The notes beneath the pieces are model-generated. The model worked only from the letters and a program-made list of their open reading frames with translations. It did no database searches and had not been told where the DNA came from. 64,000 nucleotides of DNA from Frankia casuarinae (lineage in GTDB: Bacteria; Actinomycetota; Actinomycetes; Frankiales; Frankiaceae), in contig NC_007777.1 in the NCBI RefSeq assembly GCF_000013345.1, forward strand, positions 3,162,001 to 3,226,000, given 5' to 3'. A program made the position numbers and the translations under genes. The stretch's first letter is position 1. Every line of letters begins with the position of its first letter. This document shows positions 35,231 to 43,290 of the stretch, one piece after another.

Positions 35231-36792
35231 CAGGGCTCCGGCACGTTCGCGCTTTGGTGTGATCGTGGCCGTGCGTCCTGGGTGGCGCTGATCGCGTGAT
35301 CGATCCAGGTGTTCGTTGTTCTGGCCTGCTGGGCGGTGCCCTGGCCGGTTCTGTCAGCTGAGGTCCCGGTCCGCCCGGAGTTGGCTGGTGGGGTCCCGGT
35401 ATGCCCTGATCGGGCGGGCGCGGGGGTCGGCGGGCGGACACGGCCAGGTCACGCGTCGCTGAGAAGAAGACAGGCACGGCGCCTGTAGATCACGGAGGTG
35501 TCTAACGTCTTCGTGGTCCGGGAGCGCACGTGCCTGTGGGGGCATTGTCGCGTGACGCGGCCGGTGTGGTGGGAGCCGGCGCGGTGTCGCGTGAGGGAAT
35601 CTGGCAGCGGCTGCACGCGATGGGCGAGCACCGGGGCCGACGTGGGCGGGTCTACCCGCTGGCGGTGCTGGCGGCGGTGTGGCTGTGCGCGCTGACCGCG
35701 GCGGGCCATGACCGGGTCACCGCCGTGATCGAATGGCTCGCCGGCACCACGGAGGAGGAACGGCGCCGGCTGCGGCTGCCGTACGACCCGTTTGACGGCT
35801 ACCGGCTGCCGAGCGAGTCGACGATCCGCCGGTTCCTCAACGACACCGACGACGCGCGGCTCGCCCGCGCACTGCTCGATCCGCCGCTGGCCGACCCGGC
35901 CCCGCCGAAGCCGGCGTCACCCGAGGCGGCGGGAGAAGCGGTGCGGGCGGTCTACGCACTGGATGGGAAGACCAGCCGCGGCGCGAAGCGCGCCGACGGG
36001 CGGCAGGTCCAACTGGTCGGGGTCGCCGACCAGGCGACCGGCCGGCTGGTCAACCAGCACGAGGTGGACTCGAAGAGCAATGAGACGAAGGCGTTCCGCC
36101 CTGTCCTCGAGCCCCTCGACCTTGCCTGCGACCTGTTGACCTTCGACGCTCTGCATACCGTGCGCGACCATCTCGACTGGCTGGTCACCGACAAGAAGGC
36201 CCATTACCTTGCGGTCGTGAAGGGCAACCAGCCAACGCTGCGCGCGTTCCTGGCCGCGTTGCCGTGGGCGGACGTCCCGGTCGCCGACACCACCCACGAC
36301 CATGGCCACGGCCGTGACGAGACCCGCACGCTGAAGGCCGCGACCGTCGAGCACGCCGAGTTCCCGCACGCCCGCCAGGCCGTCCGGATCCAGCGCTGGC
36401 GCCGGGAGAAGGGCAGGAAACCCAGCCGGGAGACGGTCTACGGCATCACGGATCTGGCCTTCGAGCAGGCCTCGGCCGGGTTCCTCGCCGACGCCGCCCG
36501 CGGCCAGTGGATCATCGAGAACCGTCAGCACCACGTCCGTGACGTCACTTTCGGTGAGGACGCGAGCCGGAGCCGGACCCGCCGCGGCCCGGCCAACCTC
36601 GCGATCTTCCGCGCCACTGTCGCGCACGCGGTCCGCGCCGCGGGCCACCGCTACGTTCCGGCCGGGCGCCGGGCCTGCAAGACCGCCACCGCCGCGCTCG
36701 ACCTGCACGGCTTTCCCTGACGATACGGACATCCAGGCCGTCCCGTCGGCGCGCGGACGAGCCGGTCATAACGCGAACGTGCCGGAGCCCTG
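35231..36792. mobile_element. 1562-bp ISAs1-type element, copy 2
   Basis: Same length and terminal sequences as copy 1, opposite orientation. Its own 10-bp duplication CAGAGGCAGC differs from that of copy 1, so the two copies inserted independently. Confidence 0.93.
35530..36720 (+). CDS. ISAs1-type transposase, copy 2
   Basis: 396 residues, identical at protein level to the copy on the opposite strand at 31246-32436. Complete catalytic motifs are present. Such recent identity means the two copies can recombine and invert the 2.5 kb between them. Confidence 0.93.
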   Translation: MPVGALSRDAAGVVGAGAVSREGIWQRLHAMGEHRGRRGRVYPLAVLAAVWLCALTAAGHDRVTAVIEWLAGTTEEERRRLRLPYDPFDGYRLPSESTIRRFLNDTDDARLARALLDPPLADPAPPKPASPEAAGEAVRAVYALDGKTSRGAKRADGRQVQLVGVADQATGRLVNQHEVDSKSNETKAFRPVLEPLDLACDLLTFDALHTVRDHLDWLVTDKKAHYLAVVKGNQPTLRAFLAALPWADVPVADTTHDHGHGRDETRTLKAATVEHAEFPHARQAVRIQRWRREKGRKPSRETVYGITDLAFEQASAGFLADAARGQWIIENRQHHVRDVTFGEDASRSRTRRGPANLAIFRATVAHAVRAAGHRYVPAGRRACKTATAALDLHGFP

Positions 36793-37104
36793 CAGAGGCA
36801 GCACGGTGTCCGTGAACTCAGCCAGGACCTCCTCAATGCTGCTGGTGTAGTCCGGAAGCTCCGACAACAGCAGGTCGCGGATCTGGGTGGGAGGCAGCCG
36901 GGCGCGGTAGATCTCTGGCTGGAGCTTGAAGTCAAACCCCAGCTCCAGCGCGTCTGCCAGCACGCGGCGGGCTCTGCTCTCATTGGGTGACGTAGCCGGA
37001 CTTCCCGCCGAGAAGATCGCCGAGGGAGCTTCCACCGTCCTCCTCACCAAGCCAGCACCTAGAAGACACAGACCATCACTATCAGTGATGATGATGGTCG
37101 TCAT
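36793..37104 (-). pseudogene. PLP-dependent decarboxylase, 5' part
   Basis: Up to 104 codons ending LPDYTSSIEEVLAEFTDTVLPL, directly continued at 35230 after removal of the IS. The start is uncertain: the ATG at 37104 lies beyond a 17-bp palindrome (37074-37090) that looks like an operator, so a GTG nearer 37047 or 37035 may be real. The segment RVLADALELGFDFKLQPEIYRARLPPTQIRDLLLSELP is typical decarboxylase N-terminal helix sequence. Confidence 0.75.
37074..37090. promoter_or_regulatory. Palindromic operator-like site between divergent genes
   Basis: CATCACT-ATC-AGTGATG has perfect 7-bp arms around a 3-bp spacer. It lies between the decarboxylase operon (minus) and the TadA-like gene (plus, start 37190). 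It could coordinate both directions. No regulator gene is adjacent. Confidence 0.45.
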
Positions 37105-37189
37105 ACTAATCGAGACTTCCCACAGCTTCCAGGCATTTCCCGCACGTCACCCGCACCCCTCCGAGGCCGGAACTGCGCCGACAGGCACA

Positions 37190-37684
37190 ATGGGTGCCGT
37201 GCCGATCCCCACCGCCCAGTACGAACCGTGGATGCGTCGTGCTCTCAAGCTGGCCACGACCCTCCCTGACCCCGGAGCCGACGACCCGCCGGTCGGGGCA
37301 GTCATCTACGGACCGGACGGGACCGAGATCGCGGCAGCACATCACGACCGCGAACGCACCGCGGATCCCACCGCCTACGCCGAGATCCTCGCGCTCCGCC
37401 AGGCAGCCCAGGCGCTCGGAACCTGGCGCCTCACCGACTGCACCCTCGTAACCACCCTCGAACCAGGCACCATGTCTGCCGGCGCGATCGTCCTCGCCCG
37501 CATACCACGCCTCATCATCGGCACCTGGGACAAATACAACGGCGCGGTCTGCTCCCTCTGGGACGTCGTGCGCGACCGTCGTCTCAACCACTTCGTTGAA
37601 GTCATCCCCGACGTGCTCAAGGACGAGTGCGACGCCTTGCTCGACTCCTACCTCGACTCGCCGAGCAACCTCGCCCGAGGCTGA
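37190..37684 (+). CDS. TadA-like deaminase-fold protein lacking the zinc ligands
   Basis: 164 residues, clearly homologous to TadA, the enzyme that converts A34 to inosine in tRNA-Arg(ACG). Conserved parts are DPPVGAVIYGPDGTEIAAAHHDRERTADPTA, AEILALRQAAQALGTWRLTDCTLV and SLWDVVRDRRLNHFVEV. The zinc-binding HAE and PCxxC motifs are altered: Tyr63 replaces His, Gly93 and Ser96 replace the two Cys (YAE, EPGTMSAGA), while the proton-shuttle Glu65 stays. Each change is consistent with a single base. It should therefore not deaminate by the usual mechanism. It is divergent from the operon that ends in an arginyl-tRNA synthetase, which makes a tRNA-Arg-related role plausible. Confidence 0.85.
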   Translation: MGAVPIPTAQYEPWMRRALKLATTLPDPGADDPPVGAVIYGPDGTEIAAAHHDRERTADPTAYAEILALRQAAQALGTWRLTDCTLVTTLEPGTMSAGAIVLARIPRLIIGTWDKYNGAVCSLWDVVRDRRLNHFVEVIPDVLKDECDALLDSYLDSPSNLARG

Positions 37685-37744
37685 TCGACTGAGCCGACAA
37701 CTCTCGCCGTCCCGGCGCGCCGATCAGACACCCCTTGGTCGTCG

Positions 37745-37860
37745 CGCAAGATCGCTGTGCAATTTGCGTGCCAGCGCGTGTAGTCACAATGGACCAGTCG
37801 GTTGGGGTCATTGATCGCTGGCATGCCGCCCAGTGGCACAGCGTCGCAGGTCAGCCCTTG
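37745..37860. repeat. Diverged intergenic repeat, copy 1
   Basis: Shares ordered blocks with 44519-44635: AGATCGCTGTGCA, GCGYGTGTAGTCAC, ATGGAC, ATGATCGCTGGCA or its near match, and CACAGCGTCGCAGGTCAGCC. Roughly three quarters of positions agree by eye. Same orientation. It lies 60 bp after the TadA-like stop. Confidence 0.7.
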
Positions 37861-38755
37861 GTAGGCCAGCGGGGCTTGACCTCGGCCGCGATCGTGATCA
37901 GCCGGCTCCCCACCCGGAACCCGCCGTTCACTACGCCCACAAAGCAGCGTGATCTCAGGCACAAACTCTTCGGGCTATTTGTCTTGAATGCCGTGAATGT
38001 CGACTTGCGGTTCTGTGTGTCGTCGGACCCCCCGCTCGTCTGCCAGGGGGAATGCGGGTGGGCGGCGCGGATTTTGGGCGTTGGTACAGGTCAAGCGTGT
38101 CTGACGCCCACCCGAGGTGTTCTGGATTGGCGTCGTGGGTGGGGTTCTCCCGAGGTCGTGTGCGGGGTATCGGAGGGTGGCCTGTTGGTGGTTTGGTCTC
38201 GGTCACGATCGGGGTAGCTTTCTGGGATCGTGTCGATTGCTGCCGGTATGAGGTCTTGTTGGTGCAGTTGTACCCGCGGTGCCGTCCCGTGTCCGCCACG
38301 CCTGCTGCTGAGCGTTCACGGGACGCCGGCTCACCGCCGCCGCGGGTGGCCCGTCCAATCGGGCGTTTCCTGTCGTACGGGTCTACCGGGATTGCGGTCT
38401 CGGTCAGCGCCTGGTCAGCCGGGCGGTTGCCGGCCTCGCCCGCCGACGAGGACGTGTGCCCTCGCGCGGCGGCCTGAGCGGGGCGCCGCGGGTCCCGATG
38501 TCCCGGCCGGCGTAGCCGCCTGGCGCGGACGTGCCTGTTGCGGTCGGAGGCCGGTAGTCGTCGCGTCGGTCGCGGCATCCCTCGCGCCCGGTCGGGCGGT
38601 CTGGCGTGGTGGGGACGGGCCTGCGCGCGCACCTCCGGCACCGACGGGCCCGTAGTGGCGCCTGCGCCTCCTGGTAGCCCCGCCTGTACCGCCGTGCTCC
38701 CGTCGTCCGCTCCGCCCGTCTGCAAGCCCGTCCTGCTCTTGGGAGACGCCTCCGC
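37861..38755. other. Long non-coding stretch upstream of the replication-relaxation gene
   Basis: About 0.9 kb in which the open frames on either strand have no protein character (Arg/Pro/Ala shadows). Given the neighbouring plasmid-type gene, it may contain regulatory or replication sites, but none is identified. Confidence 0.4.
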
Positions 38756-39793
38756 GTGATCACGAATCCTCCGCAGCAACGCCATCTCGGCCGCCGTACC
38801 TACGCCCGACCTGCCACCCGCACCGCCACCGGATACGACCACCTGCTCGGGTTGGCCCGCCACCTCACTGCCCGGGACCGGTGGATCACCCGCATGATCC
38901 ATGAGCATCGGGTCCTGACCACCCACCAGATCGCCCAGCTCGGCTGGACGTCGCGCCGCGCGGCGAACATTCGGCTGCTGGAGCTGTACCGCTGGCGCGT
39001 CCTGGACCGTTTCCAGCCACTGGCCGTGAGTGGCCTGGCGCCCATGCACTACGTCCTCGACGTCGCCGGCGCGGCCGTGCTCGCCTACGAGGATGGCGTG
39101 GACCCGAAGAAGACCGGCTACCAGCACGACCGGGCGAAAGGCATCGCCCATTCCCTGCACCTGGCCCACCGGGTCGCGGTCAACGAGGTGTTCACCAGCC
39201 TCGTGTACCACGCCCGCCAACCCGACACCGCCGGCACACTGACCGCCTGGTGGTCGCAGGAACGCTGCGCCGAGCACTTCGGCGACATCGTCCGTCCCGA
39301 CGCCTACGGCCGCTGGACCGAACGCGGCGCCGAGGTCGAATGGTTCCTCGAACTCGACTACGGCACCGAAGCGATGCGCCGCCTCGCGGCGAAGCTCCTC
39401 GACTACCAGCAGCTCGCGACCGCAACACGGATCACGACCCCGGTCCTGTTCTGGTTTCCCACCAGCCGCCGTGAGACCGCGGCCCGCCAGGCTCTGACCC
39501 GCGCCCTGGGTGACCTTGACCGGCCCGCGCTGGTGCCTGTCGCGACGACCGCGGCCGACCTCACCGCACCGGACGACCACCTGGACCCCACCCTCGTCCG
39601 CTGGCTTCCCCTGACCCCGGCCCCGGCCGGTCCCGGCCGTTTCGCGCTGCACCAGCTCGACCAGCTCTGGCCCGACCGTTCCGCCCCCGCCCCCAAGACT
39701 GAGGACGCCGATGTCCCGGACAAGCCGGGACGGCTGCGCCCACCCCAGCCCATGCCCCCGACCGGCCTGCACGGGCAGCACACCGCCGCCTGA
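38756..39793 (+). CDS. Replication-relaxation family protein
   Basis: 345 residues. The N-terminal winged-helix segment DRWITRMIHEHRVLTTHQIAQLGWTSRRAANIRLLELYRWRVLDRF is followed by the globular part HYVLDVAGAAVLAYEDG...AHRVAVNEVFTSLVYHAR...RPDAYGRW...VEWFLELDYGTEAMRRLAAKLLDYQQL. This is the replication-relaxation family of actinomycete plasmids and integrative elements. The GTG at 38756 is the first good start; the C-terminal 40 residues are Pro-rich. It marks the surrounding block as plasmid or ICE derived. Confidence 0.83.
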   Translation: MITNPPQQRHLGRRTYARPATRTATGYDHLLGLARHLTARDRWITRMIHEHRVLTTHQIAQLGWTSRRAANIRLLELYRWRVLDRFQPLAVSGLAPMHYVLDVAGAAVLAYEDGVDPKKTGYQHDRAKGIAHSLHLAHRVAVNEVFTSLVYHARQPDTAGTLTAWWSQERCAEHFGDIVRPDAYGRWTERGAEVEWFLELDYGTEAMRRLAAKLLDYQQLATATRITTPVLFWFPTSRRETAARQALTRALGDLDRPALVPVATTAADLTAPDDHLDPTLVRWLPLTPAPAGPGRFALHQLDQLWPDRSAPAPKTEDADVPDKPGRLRPPQPMPPTGLHGQHTAA

Positions 39794-39807
39794 TTCCTGC
39801 TGTCACG

Positions 39808-39990
39808 ACGGTCCCGTCGCGCGTCCCCCCGTGACCGGGCGCGCGGCGGGACCGTTGCCGTTTCCGGGGCCATCGGGTCCGGGCCGCAGCCCGACCTCGC
39901 GGTCTGCGGCCTGGACGGTCGGGGTCTCACCCGCCCCGCATGGGGGATGAAGGGGCGGGTCCGACCCGCCCCCGGCCTGCGGCCGGGGTG
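39808..39990. other. Cluster of strong stem-loops
   Basis: Three inverted repeats follow the replication-relaxation stop: ACGGTCCCGTCGCGCG paired with CGCGCGGCGGGACCGT (one mismatch, 39808-39855), ACCCGCCCC with GGGGCGGGT (39929-39960) and CCCCGGCC-TGC-GGCCGGGG (about 39970-39988). They could terminate transcription or form part of a replication or transfer origin. Confidence 0.5.
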
Positions 39991-40097
39991 CCAGGCAGGT
40001 TCGCGTCGCGCGGACGGTCGGGCCGTACCCCACCCGTATTTCGAGTGTGAGGCCGACGCAGACCTCGCCACATCCGACGGACGAGAGGACCTGGGCC

Positions 40098-40613
40098 GTG
40101 AACACCGACACCTGGACGCTGGTCGAGGACATCACCAGCCGTGTGCAACACGCCGTCCGCGGCGGCGACTACCCCGCGATCCTGGGCTTGCACGGCACCC
40201 AGAATCTGGTCCTCACCGACCGGCCCTATCTGATCAGTTGGGCGACGGCGCTCGCGTTCGAGATCCGCGCCGCCGCGCACGCCCAGAGCAACGCCACCCA
40301 CCGGTGGGTCTTCGCCGTCCCCCAGGTCTGGTACGAGGACGGCGACCTCATCGAGGCCAGGCCCCTGTTCACCGCACCCGTGCAACCGGACGAGCAGGAA
40401 GCGATCACCTGGATGAGCTGCGACGACACCGACGGCATCGACTACGGCCGCGTCCCGTTCACCCGCCGCCCAGGCGGTGAACCCGTCTTCGACGATCCCG
40501 AGTACTTCACCAGCCCCGTCCGGCCTCTCCAGCGCACCCCGGGCGCCGCGCTGCACCGCCTGCTCACCGCGGGCATCCCCGACCTCGCCTCACACCTACC
40601 CGCCCACCCCTGA
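40098..40613 (+). CDS. Unrecognised plasmid-type protein
   Basis: 171 residues from the GTG at 40098: NTDTWTLVEDITSRVQHAVRGGDYPAILGLHGTQNLVLTDRPYLISWATALAFEIRAAAHAQ...RWVFAVPQVWYEDGDLIEARPLF. A normally composed alpha/beta protein without a known motif. It follows the replication-relaxation gene and is probably part of the same mobile element. No function is proposed. Confidence 0.65.
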   Translation: MNTDTWTLVEDITSRVQHAVRGGDYPAILGLHGTQNLVLTDRPYLISWATALAFEIRAAAHAQSNATHRWVFAVPQVWYEDGDLIEARPLFTAPVQPDEQEAITWMSCDDTDGIDYGRVPFTRRPGGEPVFDDPEYFTSPVRPLQRTPGAALHRLLTAGIPDLASHLPAHP

Positions 40614-40691
40614 CCCCCACCATGGCCCGCCGTACCAGCACCGCCGCTCGCCCCGGGCAAGGTCCGAGTCCGGGCCTTGCGGCGGGTTCGG

Positions 40692-40717
40692 TCCGGTCCG
40701 GGTCGGGACCCGGACCG
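40692..40717. terminator. Perfect hairpin downstream of the 171-residue gene
   Basis: CCGGTCCGGGTC-GG-GACCCGGACCGG is a 12-bp perfect stem, 79 bp after the stop. There is no T tract, as usual in high-GC actinomycetes. The rest of 40614-41106 shows no gene. Confidence 0.55.
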
Positions 40718-41106
40718 GCGGCAGCCGACGACCGGTCCGGACCCGGCGCGGGATGTGACAGCGACCATGAGCAGCAGAACCGACCGGGACGAACGCAGGT
40801 CCGCCCGCCCGCTGGGGACCACGTCCCAGGACATGCGTCCACGCCGCCGTTCCCGTGACCGGGTCAGCGGCAGTAGCTGCGGGCAGCAAGGCATGCGCGT
40901 GGACACGGCCTCACTCCCGAGTGGCTATGTCATCGACTCTGGGCACCTTTTGTCGGTGAGTGCCGACCGCGACCGATGCGGGCGTCGGAGGGTGTCGGCG
41001 AGTTCGGGCACGAGTGGTCCGGTGACTCGCTGGACGTTCGCGAAGCTGCGTGGGCCGCTCTCAGTTCATGATGTTCTGAGTTCAGGTTGAGCTGTACTCT
41101 CGGGTC

Positions 41107-41442
41107 GTGGCGACGATCGCTTCGGACATTGAGGTACTGGCGCGGGTCGGCCGGGCGTTGGCTGATCCGATCAGGGCCCGGCTGCTGCTGGCTCTGCGAG
41201 ACAGCCCGGCGCATCCGGCTGATCTGGCGGAGGCGATGGGGATCTCCCGGAGCCGGCTGTCGAACCATCTGGCCTGTTTGCGCGGCTGCGGTCTGGTGGT
41301 CGCGGTTCCGGTCGGTCGGCGGACCCGCTATGAGCTCGCGGATGCCCGTCTCGGTCGTGCGATCGACGAGTTGCGGGCGGCGGTCATCGCCCTGAGGCAG
41401 GACACTGGCTGCCCGGACGCGGCGGAGAAGGGCTGCTGCTGA
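41107..41442 (+). CDS. cmtR: CmtR-like Cd/Pb-sensing ArsR-family repressor
   Basis: 111 residues. The winged-helix ArsR core ADPIRARLLLALRDSPAHPADLAEAMGISRSRLSNHLACLRGCGLV contains Cys57 and Cys61, and the tail has Cys102 (DTGCPDAAEKGCC). These are the same positions as the C57, C61 and C102 metal ligands of mycobacterial CmtR, which senses Cd(II) and Pb(II). Two more Cys at 110-111 are extra. The GTG start is directly behind a TGTACT-like -10. It sits 1 bp ahead of the CDF exporter, which it presumably represses until metal binds. Confidence 0.88.
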   Translation: MATIASDIEVLARVGRALADPIRARLLLALRDSPAHPADLAEAMGISRSRLSNHLACLRGCGLVVAVPVGRRTRYELADARLGRAIDELRAAVIALRQDTGCPDAAEKGCC

Positions 41443-41443
41443 G

Positions 41444-42160
41444 ATGGCCGTCTCGCTGCCGTGGGGTCCGTCGCCGGGCCGGCGTGACCTGCTCGCCCGG
41501 CGGATCCGGCTTCTGGTCGGGGTCACGATCGCCTATAACGTCGTCGAGGCCGTCGTCGCGTTGACGCTCGGCGCGGCGGCGTCGTCCACCGCGCTGATCG
41601 GTTTCGGTTTGGACTCGGTCATCGAGGTTTCCTCCGCGGCGGCGGTGGTCTGGCAGTTCTCCGCCTCCGATCACGCTGTGCGGGAGGCGCGGGAACGCCG
41701 CGCGCTGCGGATCATCGCGGTGTCGTTCGTGGCGCTCGCGGTCTATGTCACGGTCAACGTGGTGCGGTCCCTGACCGGCAGGCAGGACGCGGACGGTTCG
41801 GTGCCGGGGATCGTCCTGGCCGCGGTGTCGCTGGCGGTGATGCCGTTCCTGTCCGCCGCGCAGCGCCGGACTGGCCGGGAACTCGGTTCCGCCTCCGCGG
41901 TGGCGGACTCGAAGCAGACCCTGCTGTGTACCTATCTGTCCGCGGTCCTGCTCGCGGGTCTCCTCCTCAACGCCACCCTCGGCTGGTCCTGGGCGGACCC
42001 TCTCGCAGCTTTGGTGATCGCGGTGATCGCGGTGAAGGAAGGCCGTGACGCGTGGCGCGGCGACGTCTGCTGTCCCACCCCGCCGCCGTCATCCGTCCCC
42101 GGGGCCGGTGGGCAGCCGGCCAGGTGCGGATGCGCACCGGGCTGCGTCTGTTGCGGCTGA
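41444..42160 (+). CDS. Cation diffusion facilitator with Cys-rich tail
   Basis: 238 residues with about five or six membrane spans. RRIRLLVGVTIAYNVVEAVVAL, then FGLDSVIEVSSAAAVVW with acidic residues Asp57 and Glu61, and SASAVADSKQTLLCTYLSAVLL match the CDF metal-proton antiporter family. Instead of the usual large cytosolic domain it ends in about 33 residues rich in Cys (DVCCP...RCGCAPGCVCCG, seven Cys), a likely soft-metal trap. Together with the CmtR-like repressor it forms a Cd/Pb-type efflux cassette. Confidence 0.85.
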   Translation: MAVSLPWGPSPGRRDLLARRIRLLVGVTIAYNVVEAVVALTLGAAASSTALIGFGLDSVIEVSSAAAVVWQFSASDHAVREARERRALRIIAVSFVALAVYVTVNVVRSLTGRQDADGSVPGIVLAAVSLAVMPFLSAAQRRTGRELGSASAVADSKQTLLCTYLSAVLLAGLLLNATLGWSWADPLAALVIAVIAVKEGRDAWRGDVCCPTPPPSSVPGAGGQPARCGCAPGCVCCG

Positions 42161-42191
42161 CGCTGCTCCTGGCACTCAGGGGCCGGGTCGT

Positions 42192-42455
42192 TCAGTGAGT
42201 GTCGGCGGTGCGGGCGCGGGTCTGCGCGAGGCGGTAGGAGTCGGTGCCGGTTTCGAGGATGGTGCCGCAGAAGGTGAGGCGGTCGACGATGGCGGCGCAG
42301 AGGCGGGGGTCGGTGAACGTCTTGGTCCAGCCTCCGAAGCTTTCGTCGAAGGCGATCGCGACGCTGGCTTTCTCCTCGCGTTCAGTCAGACCTGGAAGAG
42401 GAGTTCGGAGCCACGCCGGTCGAGCGGGAAAAGAGCGGAAACGCCTGGCGGGCGT
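42192..42455 (-). pseudogene. istB: IS21-type IstB ATPase, 3' remnant with frameshift
   Basis: LFPLDRRGSELLFQV in one frame continues, after loss of one base near 42398, as LTEREEKASVAIAFDESFGGWTKTFTDPRLCAAIVDRLTFCGTILETGTDSYRLAQTR. This is the end of IstB, the AAA+ helper of IS21 transposition. The P-loop half is gone. Confidence 0.75.
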
Positions 42456-43290
42456 GAAAGAATGACCGGCGACGCATCGACCTCCCCACCGCTGGACCGG
42501 CCGGCCGGCTGTGATGCCCAGCGGCCTTCAGGCACGCGGTTGTAGGAATCGGCTAAATAAGAACGAGCAGTCATATCGGCGCGCTTCGGGCGGGTAAGCA
42601 GTCCGCGAGCGCCTCCAGGCAGCCCAGCCGCGCGGCGGCGTACGGACAGCGAGTTGCCAGCGATCTAGCCAGCGAGGCGTTCGTGCTGGTCAGACGTCGT
42701 GCTCAAAGAGATCTACCGTTACGTCTCGCGCCGTGCCCATGCCGGCGCCGGAGATCATCCTCCACCAATCCCCCCAACGGCAAACCCCCTTCCCATCCGC
42801 TGGCGACACCGGTAGCCACAGTGGTCACCTATTTGAGCCGCTACCCCCCAGAAGCACAGCGGCGCAGGTCAGCGCCTATACTGCACGACCCAAGCACCGC
42901 CCGACTTGGCTCCCCAGGAGCCTGGATGATAGTCGGATGGCCGCTGCTGGCGTGCGTGCTGTGCCGCGGTCTGCGGGGACCTGCGAACAGACTCTTCTCC
43001 CCACTATTCCATTTCCTGGTCGTATTTCATTGCATTTCCCCGGGTTGCATTCCTCTGCTTTCGCCTTTCGCTGCCCCGTCTTTCTATCTCTTGGGGTCGT
43101 CGTCTCGTTTCGATTTTTCCGGCAACAATCCACAGAAAGGTCTCTGACCTGCGAAAACGCGATCCAAGAAATCCCCAGAAAAAGCGGCCGGAGGTATTGA
43201 TTTCACCGCCCGGGAGAGGGATTATTAGATATCGGCAGTTGCGCGCGGCGCGCGACGCCAAATCCCCCCTCTTTCCGTGTGGAGACTTTC
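42456..43290. other. Non-coding stretch with an AT-richer end
   Basis: 0.8 kb without a convincing gene. From about 43000 to 43280 the GC content drops noticeably, with pyrimidine-rich runs, unlike the rest of the window. A TATACT box lies near 42880. It is probably the leader of the next gene or foreign DNA. Confidence 0.45.

Noticed and set aside
31174-36792. Composite transposon made of two inverted IS copies with methyltransferase and decarboxylase cargo
   Set aside because: Each IS has its own 10-bp target duplication and each removal restores a host gene frame, so these are two independent insertions into a pre-existing operon.
37861-38755. Coding frames between the TadA-like and replication-relaxation genes
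   Set aside because: All six frames are Arg/Pro/Ser shadows without start signals or recognisable motifs.
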